From: Planctomycetota bacterium
GTDB lineage: Bacteria > Planctomycetota > Planctomycetia > Pirellulales > Lacipirellulaceae
Reading direction: 5' to 3'
Assembly: GCA_013152205.1 (NCBI GenBank)
Contig: JAADGV010000067.1
Location: 1 to 62,715, forward strand
Length of the DNA: 62,715 nt
Shown in pieces: positions 43,916 through 52,825 of this stretch (positions are counted from its first letter, which is position 1; each line of letters begins with the position of its first letter). The notes beneath the pieces were generated by a model, which saw only the letters and a list, made by a program, of their open reading frames with translations, did no database searches and was not told the DNA's origin. The translations under genes and the position numbers were made by a program.

Positions 43916-45394
43916 ATGCCTCAATCCATAACGATCCACTGGACAAAAAACTATCTCCGCGCGGTTGTCGTAGGGCGACGCGTCGCCCATGCCGAAGTCG
44001 ACAACGTAATCGAATTCCCGCTCGAAGAATCCGACAAGCCAGAAACTATTGGCAAGAAGCTTGCTGAAGTGCTCGCCTCCTACCGTCCGGGGCGTTCGAA
44101 AATTGTTTTTGCTGTCGGACGCGACAAGCTGAGTTGGCAGCATCTGGAATTGCCCCCATGCCCTGCCGCCGAGTTGCCCGATCTTGTACACATGCAAGCG
44201 GATGTTGACGTCGCCTCAACCGACGAACTTGTTGGCTTCGATTTCCTGCCATTGATCGGCGACGAGAGCACGCCCAATCGGGTCATCGCTATTTCGCTGG
44301 ATGCAGAAGAACTAGGCAAGCTGCAAGCGATTTGGGAAGCGGCAGAGATAACCCCTGATCGTTTGGTGCCACTGGCCCTTGGTTGGCCAGCGGCTGCACG
44401 GCGCGCGATCGACGGCGACGAACAACCCATACGCATCTTCGTCACCCCCTTCGCCCAAGAAGCCACTATCTGGGCAACCGTCAACGGTCAGATCACCCTG
44501 TTCCGCCGCATTCAGCTCCCGCCGGCTGACAACTTCGAGACCCTCGAAAAAATCGTCGCCGCCGAGCTTCGCCGCACATTACTTGCCATCGCCCAACAGC
44601 AACCGGAGATCGATGGTGCTTCCGTCTGGATTGCAGGAAAGCGACCCGACAAACTAACCGAGTTGGTCGAATTGCTCGACCAGAAGCTCGACGTCGATGT
44701 GCTGCCGATGGACTTTTCCTCGGATTCGGCGATCGTCTCTGCCAAACTATTCCAAAACCCCTCGGCTGCCGACACGATGCCGTTGGTTGGCCTCGCCCTG
44801 GACGAAGCGGTTGGCAACGCCCCGCCGATCGACTTGCTCCACCCACGCAAGCGAGTCGTACGTCGCTCGAATCGTCGCCTCTATGCCCTGGCCGGTGCCG
44901 CTGTTTTTGCCGCCGTTGCATTTTTCGGCGGCAAAGCCTACACAAAACTCAACGCCCCGGTCGATGCGGCTGACATCGCTCGCGAGGAGATGGCCCTCCT
45001 CGAAAAATCGAAAAAAGAGCTGTTGGCCGACGAAAGCTTTGAAAAAACCGTCCACACTTGGATGAACGACGCGCCCAATATGCTCACCGAGCTTCAACAC
45101 TTGAGTAAAATCGTCCGGCCGATTGCCCTCGACTCCGAAGACTTTGTTCTCGACCAGGATGTCGTTATCGAAAAACTTGATATTGGCGGTCGCCAGATGA
45201 CGATTGACATCGCCGCCAGAAAATACCCTGAATTGCAGCCGCTTGAAGATCGCCTCCGAAGCGATGGCACTCGGCGAGTCCAACGTGATGGCACTGCGGA
45301 ACTCGAAGAGACCATCCCCGACTACCCTTGGCATATCCGTTCGACGATCGACGTCGCTGAGGACGAGCTTTCGAAGGAGGGAAGCAAATCATGA
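43916..45394 (+). CDS. type II secretion GspL/PilM-like protein
   Basis: An actin-like ATPase-fold assembly protein of 492 aa, comparable to GspL (or fused PilM-PilN). The cytosolic part (about 1-320) begins MPQSITIHWTKNYLRAVVV with repeated beta strands. One transmembrane helix follows at about 324-341 (LYALAGAAVFAAVAFFGG), and then a periplasmic ferredoxin-like part with DKLDIGG-type strands (VVIEKLDIGGRQMTIDIAA). It overlaps the next gene by 4 bases (ATGA). L and M together anchor the secretion ATPase and pilus base; the ATPase GspE is not in this window. Confidence 0.8.
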   Translation: MPQSITIHWTKNYLRAVVVGRRVAHAEVDNVIEFPLEESDKPETIGKKLAEVLASYRPGRSKIVFAVGRDKLSWQHLELPPCPAAELPDLVHMQADVDVASTDELVGFDFLPLIGDESTPNRVIAISLDAEELGKLQAIWEAAEITPDRLVPLALGWPAAARRAIDGDEQPIRIFVTPFAQEATIWATVNGQITLFRRIQLPPADNFETLEKIVAAELRRTLLAIAQQQPEIDGASVWIAGKRPDKLTELVELLDQKLDVDVLPMDFSSDSAIVSAKLFQNPSAADTMPLVGLALDEAVGNAPPIDLLHPRKRVVRRSNRRLYALAGAAVFAAVAFFGGKAYTKLNAPVDAADIAREEMALLEKSKKELLADESFEKTVHTWMNDAPNMLTELQHLSKIVRPIALDSEDFVLDQDVVIEKLDIGGRQMTIDIAARKYPELQPLEDRLRSDGTRRVQRDGTAELEETIPDYPWHIRSTIDVAEDELSKEGSKS

Positions 45395-46317
45395 ACAGTC
45401 GCGAGAAACTCTTAGTCGTAGGCGTGGGGCTCCTTGTCCTACTCTGGGTTAGCACCAAGGGGGTCAGCAACTACCGTCAGGCCTGTGAGCGGAACGAGAA
45501 AAAGCTACTTGACGTCCAGGGCGATCTAACGATGGCCCGTCATGCCGATGCGCGTGGGCGCCGCGCCCAAAGCCGTCTTAGCGAGTTAGGCCGCCTTTCG
45601 CTACCCACCGACACCGACATCGCCGTTACGCTCTACGAAACTTGGTTGCGCGAGCAACTCGGGAATTCGGGGCTCGAAGTTGACGATCTCAGCAGTAAAA
45701 CGGGGGCTGGCCCCCACAAACGTGCCCAGAAAATTATCTTTACCGTCAACGCCAAGGGCACGTTAGCCGAGCTATCGAGCTTTCTCTACGGTTTCTATCA
45801 AGCAGGTCACCTACACCGAATTTCTGAAACCTCTTTGATGCCTGAGGAGGGCGAAGACTCGCTAAAAATCACGCTCGCCATCGAGGCCTTGTCGCTCGAC
45901 AACTGCAAACGCGAGGATAGCCTGACCGATCGCCCCAGTAAAGCAAAGCTAGAGCCGCTAGAAAAAATCCAAGTCGATATTGTCAGCCGCGACATCTTTA
46001 CGGTCTACAATCCGCCCGCGGCAACCCAAACCGCCAGCACCCAACTTAGCATTGCCGAAGACGCCATCGCCGCCCAAGCATTTATCACCAGCATGACCTA
46101 CGGCCAAGGCGGCTGGCGCATGTCGGTGCGCATGAAGGATACAGGGAAAATCCAATTCTTCCGCGAAGGCGACCCCATCAAGTTCGGCAGCTTTGCCGGC
46201 AACATCACCAAGCTCGACGGCCGCCGCGCAGTCGTCACCATCGGCAACGAGCAGATGCAAGTCCGACTAGGCAAAAGCCTAAGCCAAGCCCAACCGCTGG
46301 CCGACCTAGCAGGCTAA
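45391..46317 (+). CDS. type II secretion GspM-like protein
   Basis: A bitopic membrane protein of 308 aa. The transmembrane helix is at residues 7-22 (LLVVGVGLLVLLWVST), followed by a coiled coil and a ferredoxin-like strand pattern (RAQKIIFTVNAKGTLAELSS), which fits GspM/PilO. The C-terminal part (about 190-300) resembles a PilP-like beta domain: DIFTVYNPP, FITSMTYGQGGWRMSV, REGDPIKFGSFAGNITKLD. So it may combine M/O and P functions. It is translationally coupled to the L-like gene. Confidence 0.75.
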   Translation: MNSREKLLVVGVGLLVLLWVSTKGVSNYRQACERNEKKLLDVQGDLTMARHADARGRRAQSRLSELGRLSLPTDTDIAVTLYETWLREQLGNSGLEVDDLSSKTGAGPHKRAQKIIFTVNAKGTLAELSSFLYGFYQAGHLHRISETSLMPEEGEDSLKITLAIEALSLDNCKREDSLTDRPSKAKLEPLEKIQVDIVSRDIFTVYNPPAATQTASTQLSIAEDAIAAQAFITSMTYGQGGWRMSVRMKDTGKIQFFREGDPIKFGSFAGNITKLDGRRAVVTIGNEQMQVRLGKSLSQAQPLADLAG

Positions 46318-46323
46318 AAAGCC

Positions 46324-46350
46324 CCCCAGCCGGACCGCCACGCGGTCCAA
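46324..46350. repeat. short dispersed hairpin repeat (GGACCGC family), copy 2
   Basis: GGACCGC-CAC-GCGGTCC, inverted relative to 38281-38306. It follows the gspM-like stop and may act as a weak transcription end; no T-run is present. Confidence 0.65.
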
Positions 46351-46485
46351 GGCTATTCTAAATCGGGTTTGGACGTATAATGGATGCACGGCTGTATTAC
46401 GGTGGAAATGTTCCCAAGCGGGCTGGTGTAGATACCTTGCTGCCGCCTGCGAATCGCGAGGCTACATGAAAGTTGGAGACAAAAC

Positions 46486-46731
46486 ATGAAGGTTGATTTA
46501 CCTGCCGAGCAGCAAGCTATTATCGAAAACCTAGTGTCCTCAGGTCGATTTTCGTCTGCCGGGGAGGCCGTAACCGAAGGCCTACGCTTGTTAGTTTCGA
46601 GCGAGCGATTAAGGCAACAAGTTCAAGAAGGCATCGAACAAGCCGATCGTGGCGAATTGATCGACCATGACACCGTGTTTGGCCAACTGCGAGCAATGGC
46701 TGCGGCAACCCAAGCCCCGAGCGGACATTGA
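46486..46731 (+). CDS. ParD/CopG-like antitoxin
   Basis: The antitoxin of a ParDE-type module, 81 aa. The N-terminal ribbon-helix-helix fold MKVDLPAEQQAIIENLVSSG is followed by RFSSAGEAVTEGLRLLVSSE, the usual ParD pattern, and then a toxin-binding tail. It should repress its own promoter and neutralise the toxin that follows. The start is clear. Its stop overlaps the toxin start (TTGA). Confidence 0.9.
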   Translation: MKVDLPAEQQAIIENLVSSGRFSSAGEAVTEGLRLLVSSERLRQQVQEGIEQADRGELIDHDTVFGQLRAMAAATQAPSGH

Positions 46732-47012
46732 CCAAGCCGTTTTATACGCCATTGGCCCAGCAAGATCTGGCTGACATTCTTGGTTATATCGCCCAGGACA
46801 AGCCTGAGGCCGCGTTTGCTTGGGTGGAAAAGATTGAGTCGAAGTGTCTGCTAATTGCATCGACACCACAGATTGGCGAATTGCAAAGCCAGTTTGGTGA
46901 AGGTGTTCGCACCAGTTCTGTCGGACGCTACGTCATTTTTCATCGAGAAACGGATGAACAAGTCGAAATCCTTCGCGTGATCCCAGGCGACCGCAATATC
47001 AGCAAAATCTGA
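46728..47012 (+). CDS. ParE/RelE-family toxin
   Basis: A 94-aa toxin of the ParE/RelE superfamily. MTKPFYTPLAQQDLADILGY, the helix KPEAAFAWVEKIES, GVRTSSVGRYVIFHRE and VEILRVIPGDRNI follow the family order, with the conserved Arg in the core sheet. Translation appears to start at TTG 46728, overlapping the antitoxin stop; no ATG or GTG is available nearby. ParE proteins poison DNA gyrase and RelE cleaves mRNA; which applies here is not decided. Confidence 0.88.
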   Translation: MTKPFYTPLAQQDLADILGYIAQDKPEAAFAWVEKIESKCLLIASTPQIGELQSQFGEGVRTSSVGRYVIFHRETDEQVEILRVIPGDRNISKI

Positions 47013-47080
47013 GCAACTTTCAAATTGTTCGTGTCTTTCAGCCTTCGCCGTGGCGTGGGCGCCGGCGCTAGCACCTGTCA

Positions 47081-48478
47081 CTAGGAGTCGCTGGGGTCGC
47101 GGAAGTGGATGCTTTTTCGGCGGGTTAGATGGTAAAAGCCGTAGCGTGATAGGGTTGAGCCTTTGCCGCTGTCTCCCCAGCCGGTCCAAGGTAGGGCTGG
47201 GTCGAGAAAATCGCAACGATTCTGGAAGATTGTTCCCGCGTTCAAACGGCGAGCCATGTGCTCGGCCCGGTCGCGATCGGTCGTCCAGACCGAAGCCGTC
47301 AACCCGAAGACCGAATCGTTCATCCGCTCTAGTGCTTCCTCATCATCCTTGACGGCACTCACCGGCAACAGCGGGCCGAAGCTCTCTTCTTGCATCACCG
47401 CGGCACTGTTTTCTACATCCGCCAAGAGGGTAGGGGGGTAGAAATTCCCTTTCTGGTCTTTTGAAATTTGGCCACCCAATAGCAGGCGTGCCCCACGGGC
47501 GACGGCCTCGTCGACTTGCTGCTGCAGGAATGCCGGTGCGCTGCGGCTGGCCAACGGTCCCATGGTTGTCGATTCGTCGAGGGGGTCGCCTAATTGGTAT
47601 GCCATCAAGGCTTTCTGGGCCTTTTCTAAAAATGCGTTGTACACATCTTGATGGACATAAACTCGCTCGATCGCACAGCAAGATTGGCCGGCGTTGTAGC
47701 AGGCTCCGTCGACTAGGTTGGTTGCCGCGGACTCGACGTCGGCGTCGGCGGCTACATAGGCAGGGTCTTTGCCCCCGAGTTCTAACCCAACGTCGATCAA
47801 TCGCGATGCTGCAACCGCTTGGTAAATACGCTGACCGCCTTCGACCGAGCCGGTGAACGAAACATGGTCGACCTGTGGGCTGCCGATTAGCTGGGCCGTC
47901 TGTTGGTGGCTCAAAGTTAGGTTGGTTACTAGATTTGGTATTTCTAGCTTGCTGAATGCGTTGTCGAAGGCTAGGCCGGTTAACGGCGTTTTTGCGCTGT
48001 GTTTTAGTAGTATCGTATTGCCTGCCAACAGGGCGGGCATGATGACGTTGATCGGAATTACCAATGGGTAATTCCAGGCCGCGATGTCGAACACTACCCC
48101 TAGCGGCTCATGCTCGATTCGGCGGGTAAATCCCTCGATAGGCAACTCGTCAGCCGCCAAGGCCTTCGGCGCATCGGCGATGATTTGCGCAGCGCGATCG
48201 AACATCGTTGCAAGCTCGCCAGCGGCTTGAGCCAGTGGCTTGCCCATTTGAAGCGACACGTCGCGGGCAATTTTCTCGCCCGATTCTCGCATTTTTTCCA
48301 GGCCTACGCTGGCGATCCGAATCCGATCGTCTAGCGATAGCAATTTCCATTGCGATTGGGCCGCTGCGGCAGCCGCTGCTTTGGACTGGATTTGCTCAGA
48401 GGTATCGTAGGGGATTTCAGCGACCACCGATTGGTCGTACGGGTTCGTTGCAGTTAGCATAGAAGACGAAGCAGGCAT
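47081..48478 (-). CDS. NAD(P)-dependent aldehyde dehydrogenase
   Basis: Oxidises an aldehyde to the acid. The 465-aa protein is of the succinate-semialdehyde type by overall pattern. Catalytic Cys267 lies in NAGQSCCAIERVYV, the general base Glu233 in LELGGKDPAYV, and the cofactor loop reads FTGSVEGGQ. AWNYPLVIPINVIMPALLAGN is the family N-terminal motif. It is the last gene of a five-gene minus-strand unit, 9 bp after the SDR gene. The substrate is unknown. A start at 48460 (MLTATNPYD) is also possible. Confidence 0.92.
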   Translation of the reverse strand: MPASSSMLTATNPYDQSVVAEIPYDTSEQIQSKAAAAAAAQSQWKLLSLDDRIRIASVGLEKMRESGEKIARDVSLQMGKPLAQAAGELATMFDRAAQIIADAPKALAADELPIEGFTRRIEHEPLGVVFDIAAWNYPLVIPINVIMPALLAGNTILLKHSAKTPLTGLAFDNAFSKLEIPNLVTNLTLSHQQTAQLIGSPQVDHVSFTGSVEGGQRIYQAVAASRLIDVGLELGGKDPAYVAADADVESAATNLVDGACYNAGQSCCAIERVYVHQDVYNAFLEKAQKALMAYQLGDPLDESTTMGPLASRSAPAFLQQQVDEAVARGARLLLGGQISKDQKGNFYPPTLLADVENSAAVMQEESFGPLLPVSAVKDDEEALERMNDSVFGLTASVWTTDRDRAEHMARRLNAGTIFQNRCDFLDPALPWTGWGDSGKGSTLSRYGFYHLTRRKSIHFRDPSDS

Positions 48479-48487
48479 CAGATTGAA

Positions 48488-49267
48488 TCACTCGGGAGTT
48501 ACGTAAGCAGCGGAGATGCCGCCATCGACTAGGAATTCGCTACCGGTCATATAGCTCGAAGCGTCGGAAGCAAGGAACAGTGCCGCCTGGGCCATCTCTT
48601 TCGCCTCGCCAAAACGGCCCATGGGGATATGAACCAGCCGTCGCTGTTTCTTTTCTTCGGTATCGAGAAACTTCATGAGCAGTTCGGTCCGCAATGGGCC
48701 GGGGCAGAGTGCGTTGACGCGGATGTTCTCGCGGGCATGGATCACTGCCAATTCGCGGGTGAGGGCCAATACGCCACCCTTGCTGGCCGTGTAGGCTACC
48801 TGGGGTGTGGCGGCACCTAGGTGGGCGACGAATGAAGCGGTGTTGATAATTGAACCGCCGCCGGCACGACGCAAGGCGGGTATTCCGTATTTGCAACCGA
48901 AAAACACCCCTTTGAGGTTGATGTTCATCGTCAGATCCCAGGTAGCTTCGCTGGTATCGTCGGTGGTTCCATCTTCGGAGTGCATGATGCCGGCATTGTT
49001 GAACATGATGTCCATTTTGCCAAACTGTTTTTCGGCCTCGGCGACCATCTGTTCGCAATCCGTGGCCTTCGAAATGTCGGCTCGGATTGCCGCGGCTTTG
49101 CCACCGGCAGCGATAATATCTTGAGCCGTTTTTTCAGCGGCTTCGATTTGAATATCGGCGCAGAGCACGCTCGCCCCTTGTTCAGCGAACAAAAAAGACG
49201 TCTCGCGGCCGATTCCGCTGGCTGCGCCGGTGACCAAAGCGACTCGATCTTTTAGACTTGTCATCAT
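48488..49267 (-). CDS. short-chain dehydrogenase/reductase
   Basis: A classical SDR of 259 aa. The cofactor motif TGAASGIG is at 13-20, NNAG at 90-93, Ser near 145, and the catalytic YTASK with Tyr159 and Lys163. ADIQ after the second strand suggests NAD over NADP. It probably oxidises a hydroxyl to supply the aldehyde dehydrogenase 9 bp downstream. ATG at 49267 (or 49264) follows AGAAGAAA; the open extension to 49318 lies in a palindromic repeat. Confidence 0.92.
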   Translation of the reverse strand: MMTSLKDRVALVTGAASGIGRETSFLFAEQGASVLCADIQIEAAEKTAQDIIAAGGKAAAIRADISKATDCEQMVAEAEKQFGKMDIMFNNAGIMHSEDGTTDDTSEATWDLTMNINLKGVFFGCKYGIPALRRAGGGSIINTASFVAHLGAATPQVAYTASKGGVLALTRELAVIHARENIRVNALCPGPLRTELLMKFLDTEEKKQRRLVHIPMGRFGEAKEMAQAALFLASDASSYMTGSEFLVDGGISAAYVTPE

Positions 49268-49289
49268 AATTTCTTCTGTTGTTTCTGTA

Positions 49290-49390
49290 GTATTTATCAC
49301 TTGAGCGTTTCGCTCCACCGAGACGGTGGGACTATATAGCCCGACCCTCTGGGTCGGAGTGGCGGAACATACGATGGTGACATGCTCTAA
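49290..49390. repeat. nested palindrome, second copy of the 26112 family
   Basis: Contains cgtttcgctccaccgagacg, the linker GACTATATAGC and CCGACCC-TCT-GGGTCGG, then ggcggaacat and atgctcta. The left end is degenerate (tagtatttatc). It lies just upstream of the SDR gene inside the operon gap 49268-49489, which also holds a gcgtggccgccaccgctaac copy at 49446-49465. Confidence 0.85.
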
Positions 49391-49489
49391 ATGTGGTAAA
49401 CAGAAATGCTTTCCGTTGGGTTTGGAGTGTTTTGCTTTTTTTGGATGGCGTGGCCGCCACCGCTAACGGAAGTTTTCCTATCGTACAAA

Positions 49490-50353
49490 CTACCTCTGCA
49501 TTTGTGGAAGGACTAAACGGTTGACCCAATTTCGCACTTCGCATAGTCGTACATCTTCGTTCATAACGTCGGCGTCGATGCCTAGTCGCCAGGCGATATC
49601 TTTTCGGCTGGGGTCTTGGTGCAGTGCTTCTAGATCGTCGATGTAGCTCAACGCGGATGCTTCGTCTAGGAAAAAACCGTGCTTAATCAATTTGGGGATA
49701 CGGCAAAATGCTAGCCGGGCCAGTTCGTGGAGGTCGTACTCGGGGTGATATTGCAAACCCCAGAATGTTCCTCCCTTGTAGGTGACCGCGACCGACTGCA
49801 CTTTGGTCCAGGGATTGCGGCTCAGGATCACAGCACCCGGTGGCAGGTGGGTAATCTCGTCGTCGTGGCTGGTGAAGGCGTTGAAGACGTTCGTTTTGCC
49901 TTCGTACATCGGATGGGCGCGGCCTTCTGGGGTTAGCTCGATCTTGCGAGCGATGCCCATCTCGCGGCCATTGGGGTTCGCTTGCACCTGACCGCCTGCG
50001 GCGACCACGGCAATCTGTGCCGCCCAACAGCTTCCGAAACCGGGAACGCCGGCCTCGAACGCTCGTCGCGTCAGATCGATTTGCTGCGAAACTTCGGGCA
50101 AGTGGGTGTCGTTCAAGCATAAGCTGCAACCGGTCCATGCAATGCCATCGTAATTCGCTATTTGCTGATCGTTCGGATAGACGGCTCCCTCGTCGGCCGG
50201 AAAGAGTACGTCGCACTCGGTGCCCGGCGGCGAACATTTTTTCAGCATGTTGACATAGAGATCGACAGCCATCGACGCACCGCCGCCAACGAGCTGCTCG
50301 CGTGCTTGTTTGGTGTAACCGTCAATCACCAAAAACTTTGGGCCAGTGGCCAT
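49490..50353 (-). CDS. class I glutamine amidotransferase-like protein
   Basis: A stand-alone class I amidotransferase of 287 aa, similar in layout to the GMP-synthase GATase domain. The triad is visible: Cys109 in FGSCWAAQI, His203 and Glu205 in QYHPEYD. The oxyanion region WTGCSLCLND and AFTSHDDEI are family motifs. About 70 extra residues follow the triad. It may hydrolyse or transfer amide nitrogen in the pathway of this operon. It starts 3 bp after the HAD gene, so translation is coupled. Confidence 0.88.
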   Translation of the reverse strand: MATGPKFLVIDGYTKQAREQLVGGGASMAVDLYVNMLKKCSPPGTECDVLFPADEGAVYPNDQQIANYDGIAWTGCSLCLNDTHLPEVSQQIDLTRRAFEAGVPGFGSCWAAQIAVVAAGGQVQANPNGREMGIARKIELTPEGRAHPMYEGKTNVFNAFTSHDDEITHLPPGAVILSRNPWTKVQSVAVTYKGGTFWGLQYHPEYDLHELARLAFCRIPKLIKHGFFLDEASALSYIDDLEALHQDPSRKDIAWRLGIDADVMNEDVRLCEVRNWVNRLVLPQMQR

Positions 50354-50356
50354 TGC

Positions 50357-51133
50357 CTAAACTCCTGCTAATTGATCGATGATACCTGGCAAATCTGCAT
50401 AACGCTCGCAGATTGCATCGGCCCGGGTGTGGTGTTTGTCGACATCTCGCGTCGCAGTGAAGAGGACCGCCTTCATGTCCAGAGCGTGCGGCCCTTGGAT
50501 GTCGTTGTGATCTCGATCGCCGATATGTACCATCTGATTGATTTCGACGCCCAGTTGGTCTGCTGCTGAGGCGAACATCGAACGGTCGGGCTTCGATCGG
50601 CCGACCTCGTCAGAAAAAGCAAAGCCGCTGAAATACTGTTTTACATTATGCTTTTCTAACAGGTCGCGAAGACGGCGCCCCGGGGTGACAATCGCGTCAG
50701 AGACGATGGCCAACTTGTATCGTTTTGAAAGCAAGGCGAGGGCCTCGACGCAGCCTTCGATGATGTCTGGCTCGACGTCCACTTCCATCGACTCGTGGCC
50801 GGCGACGACTTGATCGTAGGCCTCTGGCGGCAGTTCGCGGCGCAGTCCTTTTAGTACGACGTCTAGCCGCGAGGGGATGGTCCAGGTCACATGCTGATCG
50901 TGCCAAACGATGTTGAACGCTGCCTCGGCTGTGTCGTAAGCCAAATTGACTGCTGCTTCGTCGATGGGCTGGATGGATTGGAGTGCTTCGTAAACTAAAT
51001 TCCGACGCTCCGCACGCTTGGTGCGCAATCCTTGTGCTGCGCGTTTCGACTCGTCGGAATCGTCGTCAACGATCGTGTCCCATAAATCGAACGTAATTGC
51101 TTTTATCGTTTGGCCCACTTCTCTAACCCTCAC
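50357..51133 (-). CDS. HAD-like hydrolase, dehalogenase-type motif I
   Basis: A HAD-superfamily protein of 258 aa. Motif I is ITFDLWDTIVDD with nucleophile Asp16; the +2 position, normally Asp in phosphatases, is Trp18. Motif II is AIVSDA, motif III GRSKPDRSMF, and motif IV HIGDRDHNDIQG. An all-helical C1-type cap lies between about 30 and 110. Lack of the +2 Asp is typical of dehalogenase-like or phosphonatase-like members, so ordinary phosphatase action is uncertain. The GTG start overlaps the transporter gene by 11 bases. Confidence 0.85.
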   Translation of the reverse strand: MRVREVGQTIKAITFDLWDTIVDDDSDESKRAAQGLRTKRAERRNLVYEALQSIQPIDEAAVNLAYDTAEAAFNIVWHDQHVTWTIPSRLDVVLKGLRRELPPEAYDQVVAGHESMEVDVEPDIIEGCVEALALLSKRYKLAIVSDAIVTPGRRLRDLLEKHNVKQYFSGFAFSDEVGRSKPDRSMFASAADQLGVEINQMVHIGDRDHNDIQGPHALDMKAVLFTATRDVDKHHTRADAICERYADLPGIIDQLAGV

Positions 51134-52475
51134 CTTGACTGTCAGCAGACGTTTTCGCGCCGTAGTTCCACTTTGTTGCCAGTAGCAATGAGCCTAACAA
51201 GGCGCAACCAACAAACAGGTAAAAAATTGAATCCCAGCCATAAGCTTTCTTCATGTAGGTGACCACAAACGGTGAGATCAGTTGTCCACACGACCCCATG
51301 CCATTGATTACCCCAGCTGCCGTAGCGGCCCGGCGGGGTGTCCCAATATCCATCGCGCCGGCGGCCGTCATCAAGGTATCGGGGCCGTAGGTCATGAATC
51401 CCATCAGTGCCATCGCTAGGGCAGGTCCATAAGCCCCCCATCGGACGAGGGTTGGCTCGAAGTAACATGCAACTGCTAGCCCCAGCAGCATCAGCGAACC
51501 GACGGGAAACCGTCGAGCAGAAAACAGTTTATCCGAAACATAACCAGCAAACACGGCCCCAAGAAATCCGACCAAGTCGTACCAAGACGATGTGTTCCCG
51601 GCTGCAACGGGGTCCATCTCCAGATGTTCGACTAAATAGATCGGCGTGTAGAATATGATTGTGTAGCGAGTTAACTTCAGAAGGAAGTACATCGCGCCCG
51701 TTACCCAGACGGCAGAGTGCCCAAGCACCTCTAAGATGTCTGCCAATCCAGTCGGTTTATTGGGATCGTCGACGTCATCGCCTAATGTAGCGACTTCCGG
51801 ATCGTCGGGGTCGATTTCATCAAGTTCCGGCAGCCCTACGTCAGAGGGGCGGTTCCTGGTAAGCAGCACGAAGAGAATCGCAATTACAGACAGCACCACC
51901 GTCGGCAGCCAAAAAGCTCGTTTCCATCCCCAGTCTGCAAATGGAGCATTCGAACTAATACTCCAAGCGGCAAACCGGGTCGCCAGAAACGCCCCGAGTA
52001 CATAGCAAGTGGCCCACCACGCCATGACGATCCCACGCTCGCCGCGCGCATACCACGGTGCCATGTTCTTGACCGTGCCGGACCAGCCAGTCGACTGCCC
52101 TGCGCCATTCAGCATCCCCAAAAACATAAACATAAAGGGGGTGCCCGCGAATCCCATACAAAGGTTTGCGACGATGGCGACAACCAACCCGATGCCGACA
52201 ATAAGCCGTGGGCCATGCCGATCTGACAATACCCCGCTGATGAACTGCCCCAACATGTAGGTGAGGCTATAGGAAAAAATAATCCACTTGAAATCATCGT
52301 CGGTAAAATGCAGCTCTTCTTTCAAGAGCGGCATGGCGATGCTGAAATTCTTACGACAGAAATAAAAGCCTGCGTACGCTAACCACGTAACTGCAAATAC
52401 CCGTACTCGATAATCGCCAAACTTGATACCTTGAGCTAACGCCTCATGAGGCCGAGAAGCAAGTCGATTTGCCAT
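51123..52475 (-). CDS. MFS transporter, organophosphate:Pi antiporter (OPA) type
   Basis: A 450-aa inner-membrane transporter with about 12 helices. YAGFYFCRKNFSIAMPLLKE and SYSLTYMLGQFISGVLSDRHG are characteristic of the OPA family (GlpT/UhpT/UhpC). A charged loop (DEIDPDDPEVATLGDDVDDP, about 224-243) separates the two halves. The first gene of the five-gene unit, it probably imports the substrate used by the HAD, GATase, SDR and aldehyde dehydrogenase proteins. OPA members usually exchange phosphorylated organics for phosphate, but the substrate here is not known. Confidence 0.9.
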   Translation of the reverse strand: MANRLASRPHEALAQGIKFGDYRVRVFAVTWLAYAGFYFCRKNFSIAMPLLKEELHFTDDDFKWIIFSYSLTYMLGQFISGVLSDRHGPRLIVGIGLVVAIVANLCMGFAGTPFMFMFLGMLNGAGQSTGWSGTVKNMAPWYARGERGIVMAWWATCYVLGAFLATRFAAWSISSNAPFADWGWKRAFWLPTVVLSVIAILFVLLTRNRPSDVGLPELDEIDPDDPEVATLGDDVDDPNKPTGLADILEVLGHSAVWVTGAMYFLLKLTRYTIIFYTPIYLVEHLEMDPVAAGNTSSWYDLVGFLGAVFAGYVSDKLFSARRFPVGSLMLLGLAVACYFEPTLVRWGAYGPALAMALMGFMTYGPDTLMTAAGAMDIGTPRRAATAAGVINGMGSCGQLISPFVVTYMKKAYGWDSIFYLFVGCALLGSLLLATKWNYGAKTSADSQGEG

Positions 52476-52654
52476 GCGTTAGTGCGTCCGGGTATCAAGT
52501 TAATTGGCAGAAGGCAAGCTAAGAGAGGCTGCGGGGAACCACAGCGGAACCAATGTTTGGAAGCAATTTGTGAAGGGGCAGGGTAACATATCTATCGGTG
52601 TATCACAATTCGCTAGTGAGAGCCTCGATGGGTTGCAAGTCGCAGGTTCTGTTG

Positions 52655-52714
52655 TAGCCGCAGGCGGAAGCCGCGGTTTTCTTCAGGCTCGACCGCAGCT
52701 TCCGCCTGCGGCTA
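52655..52714. repeat. 60-bp palindrome (tagccgcaggcggaagc arms)
   Basis: Arms tagccgcaggcggaagc (52655-52671) and gcttccgcctgcggcta (52698-52714) are perfectly complementary over 17 bp. A related copy lies at 99-155. It is in the 350-bp divergent gap 52476-52825, the rest of which should hold promoters. Confidence 0.85.
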
Positions 52715-52825
52715 GTATGACTTTGTGATTCTCCCGAGAGCTTTTTACTTTTTCAATTTGGGCAAAAGTATCGTACGACACTAGCCCCAAAAAAATGCAA
52801 CGAATTTTTTCAAAGGGCTTACCGA

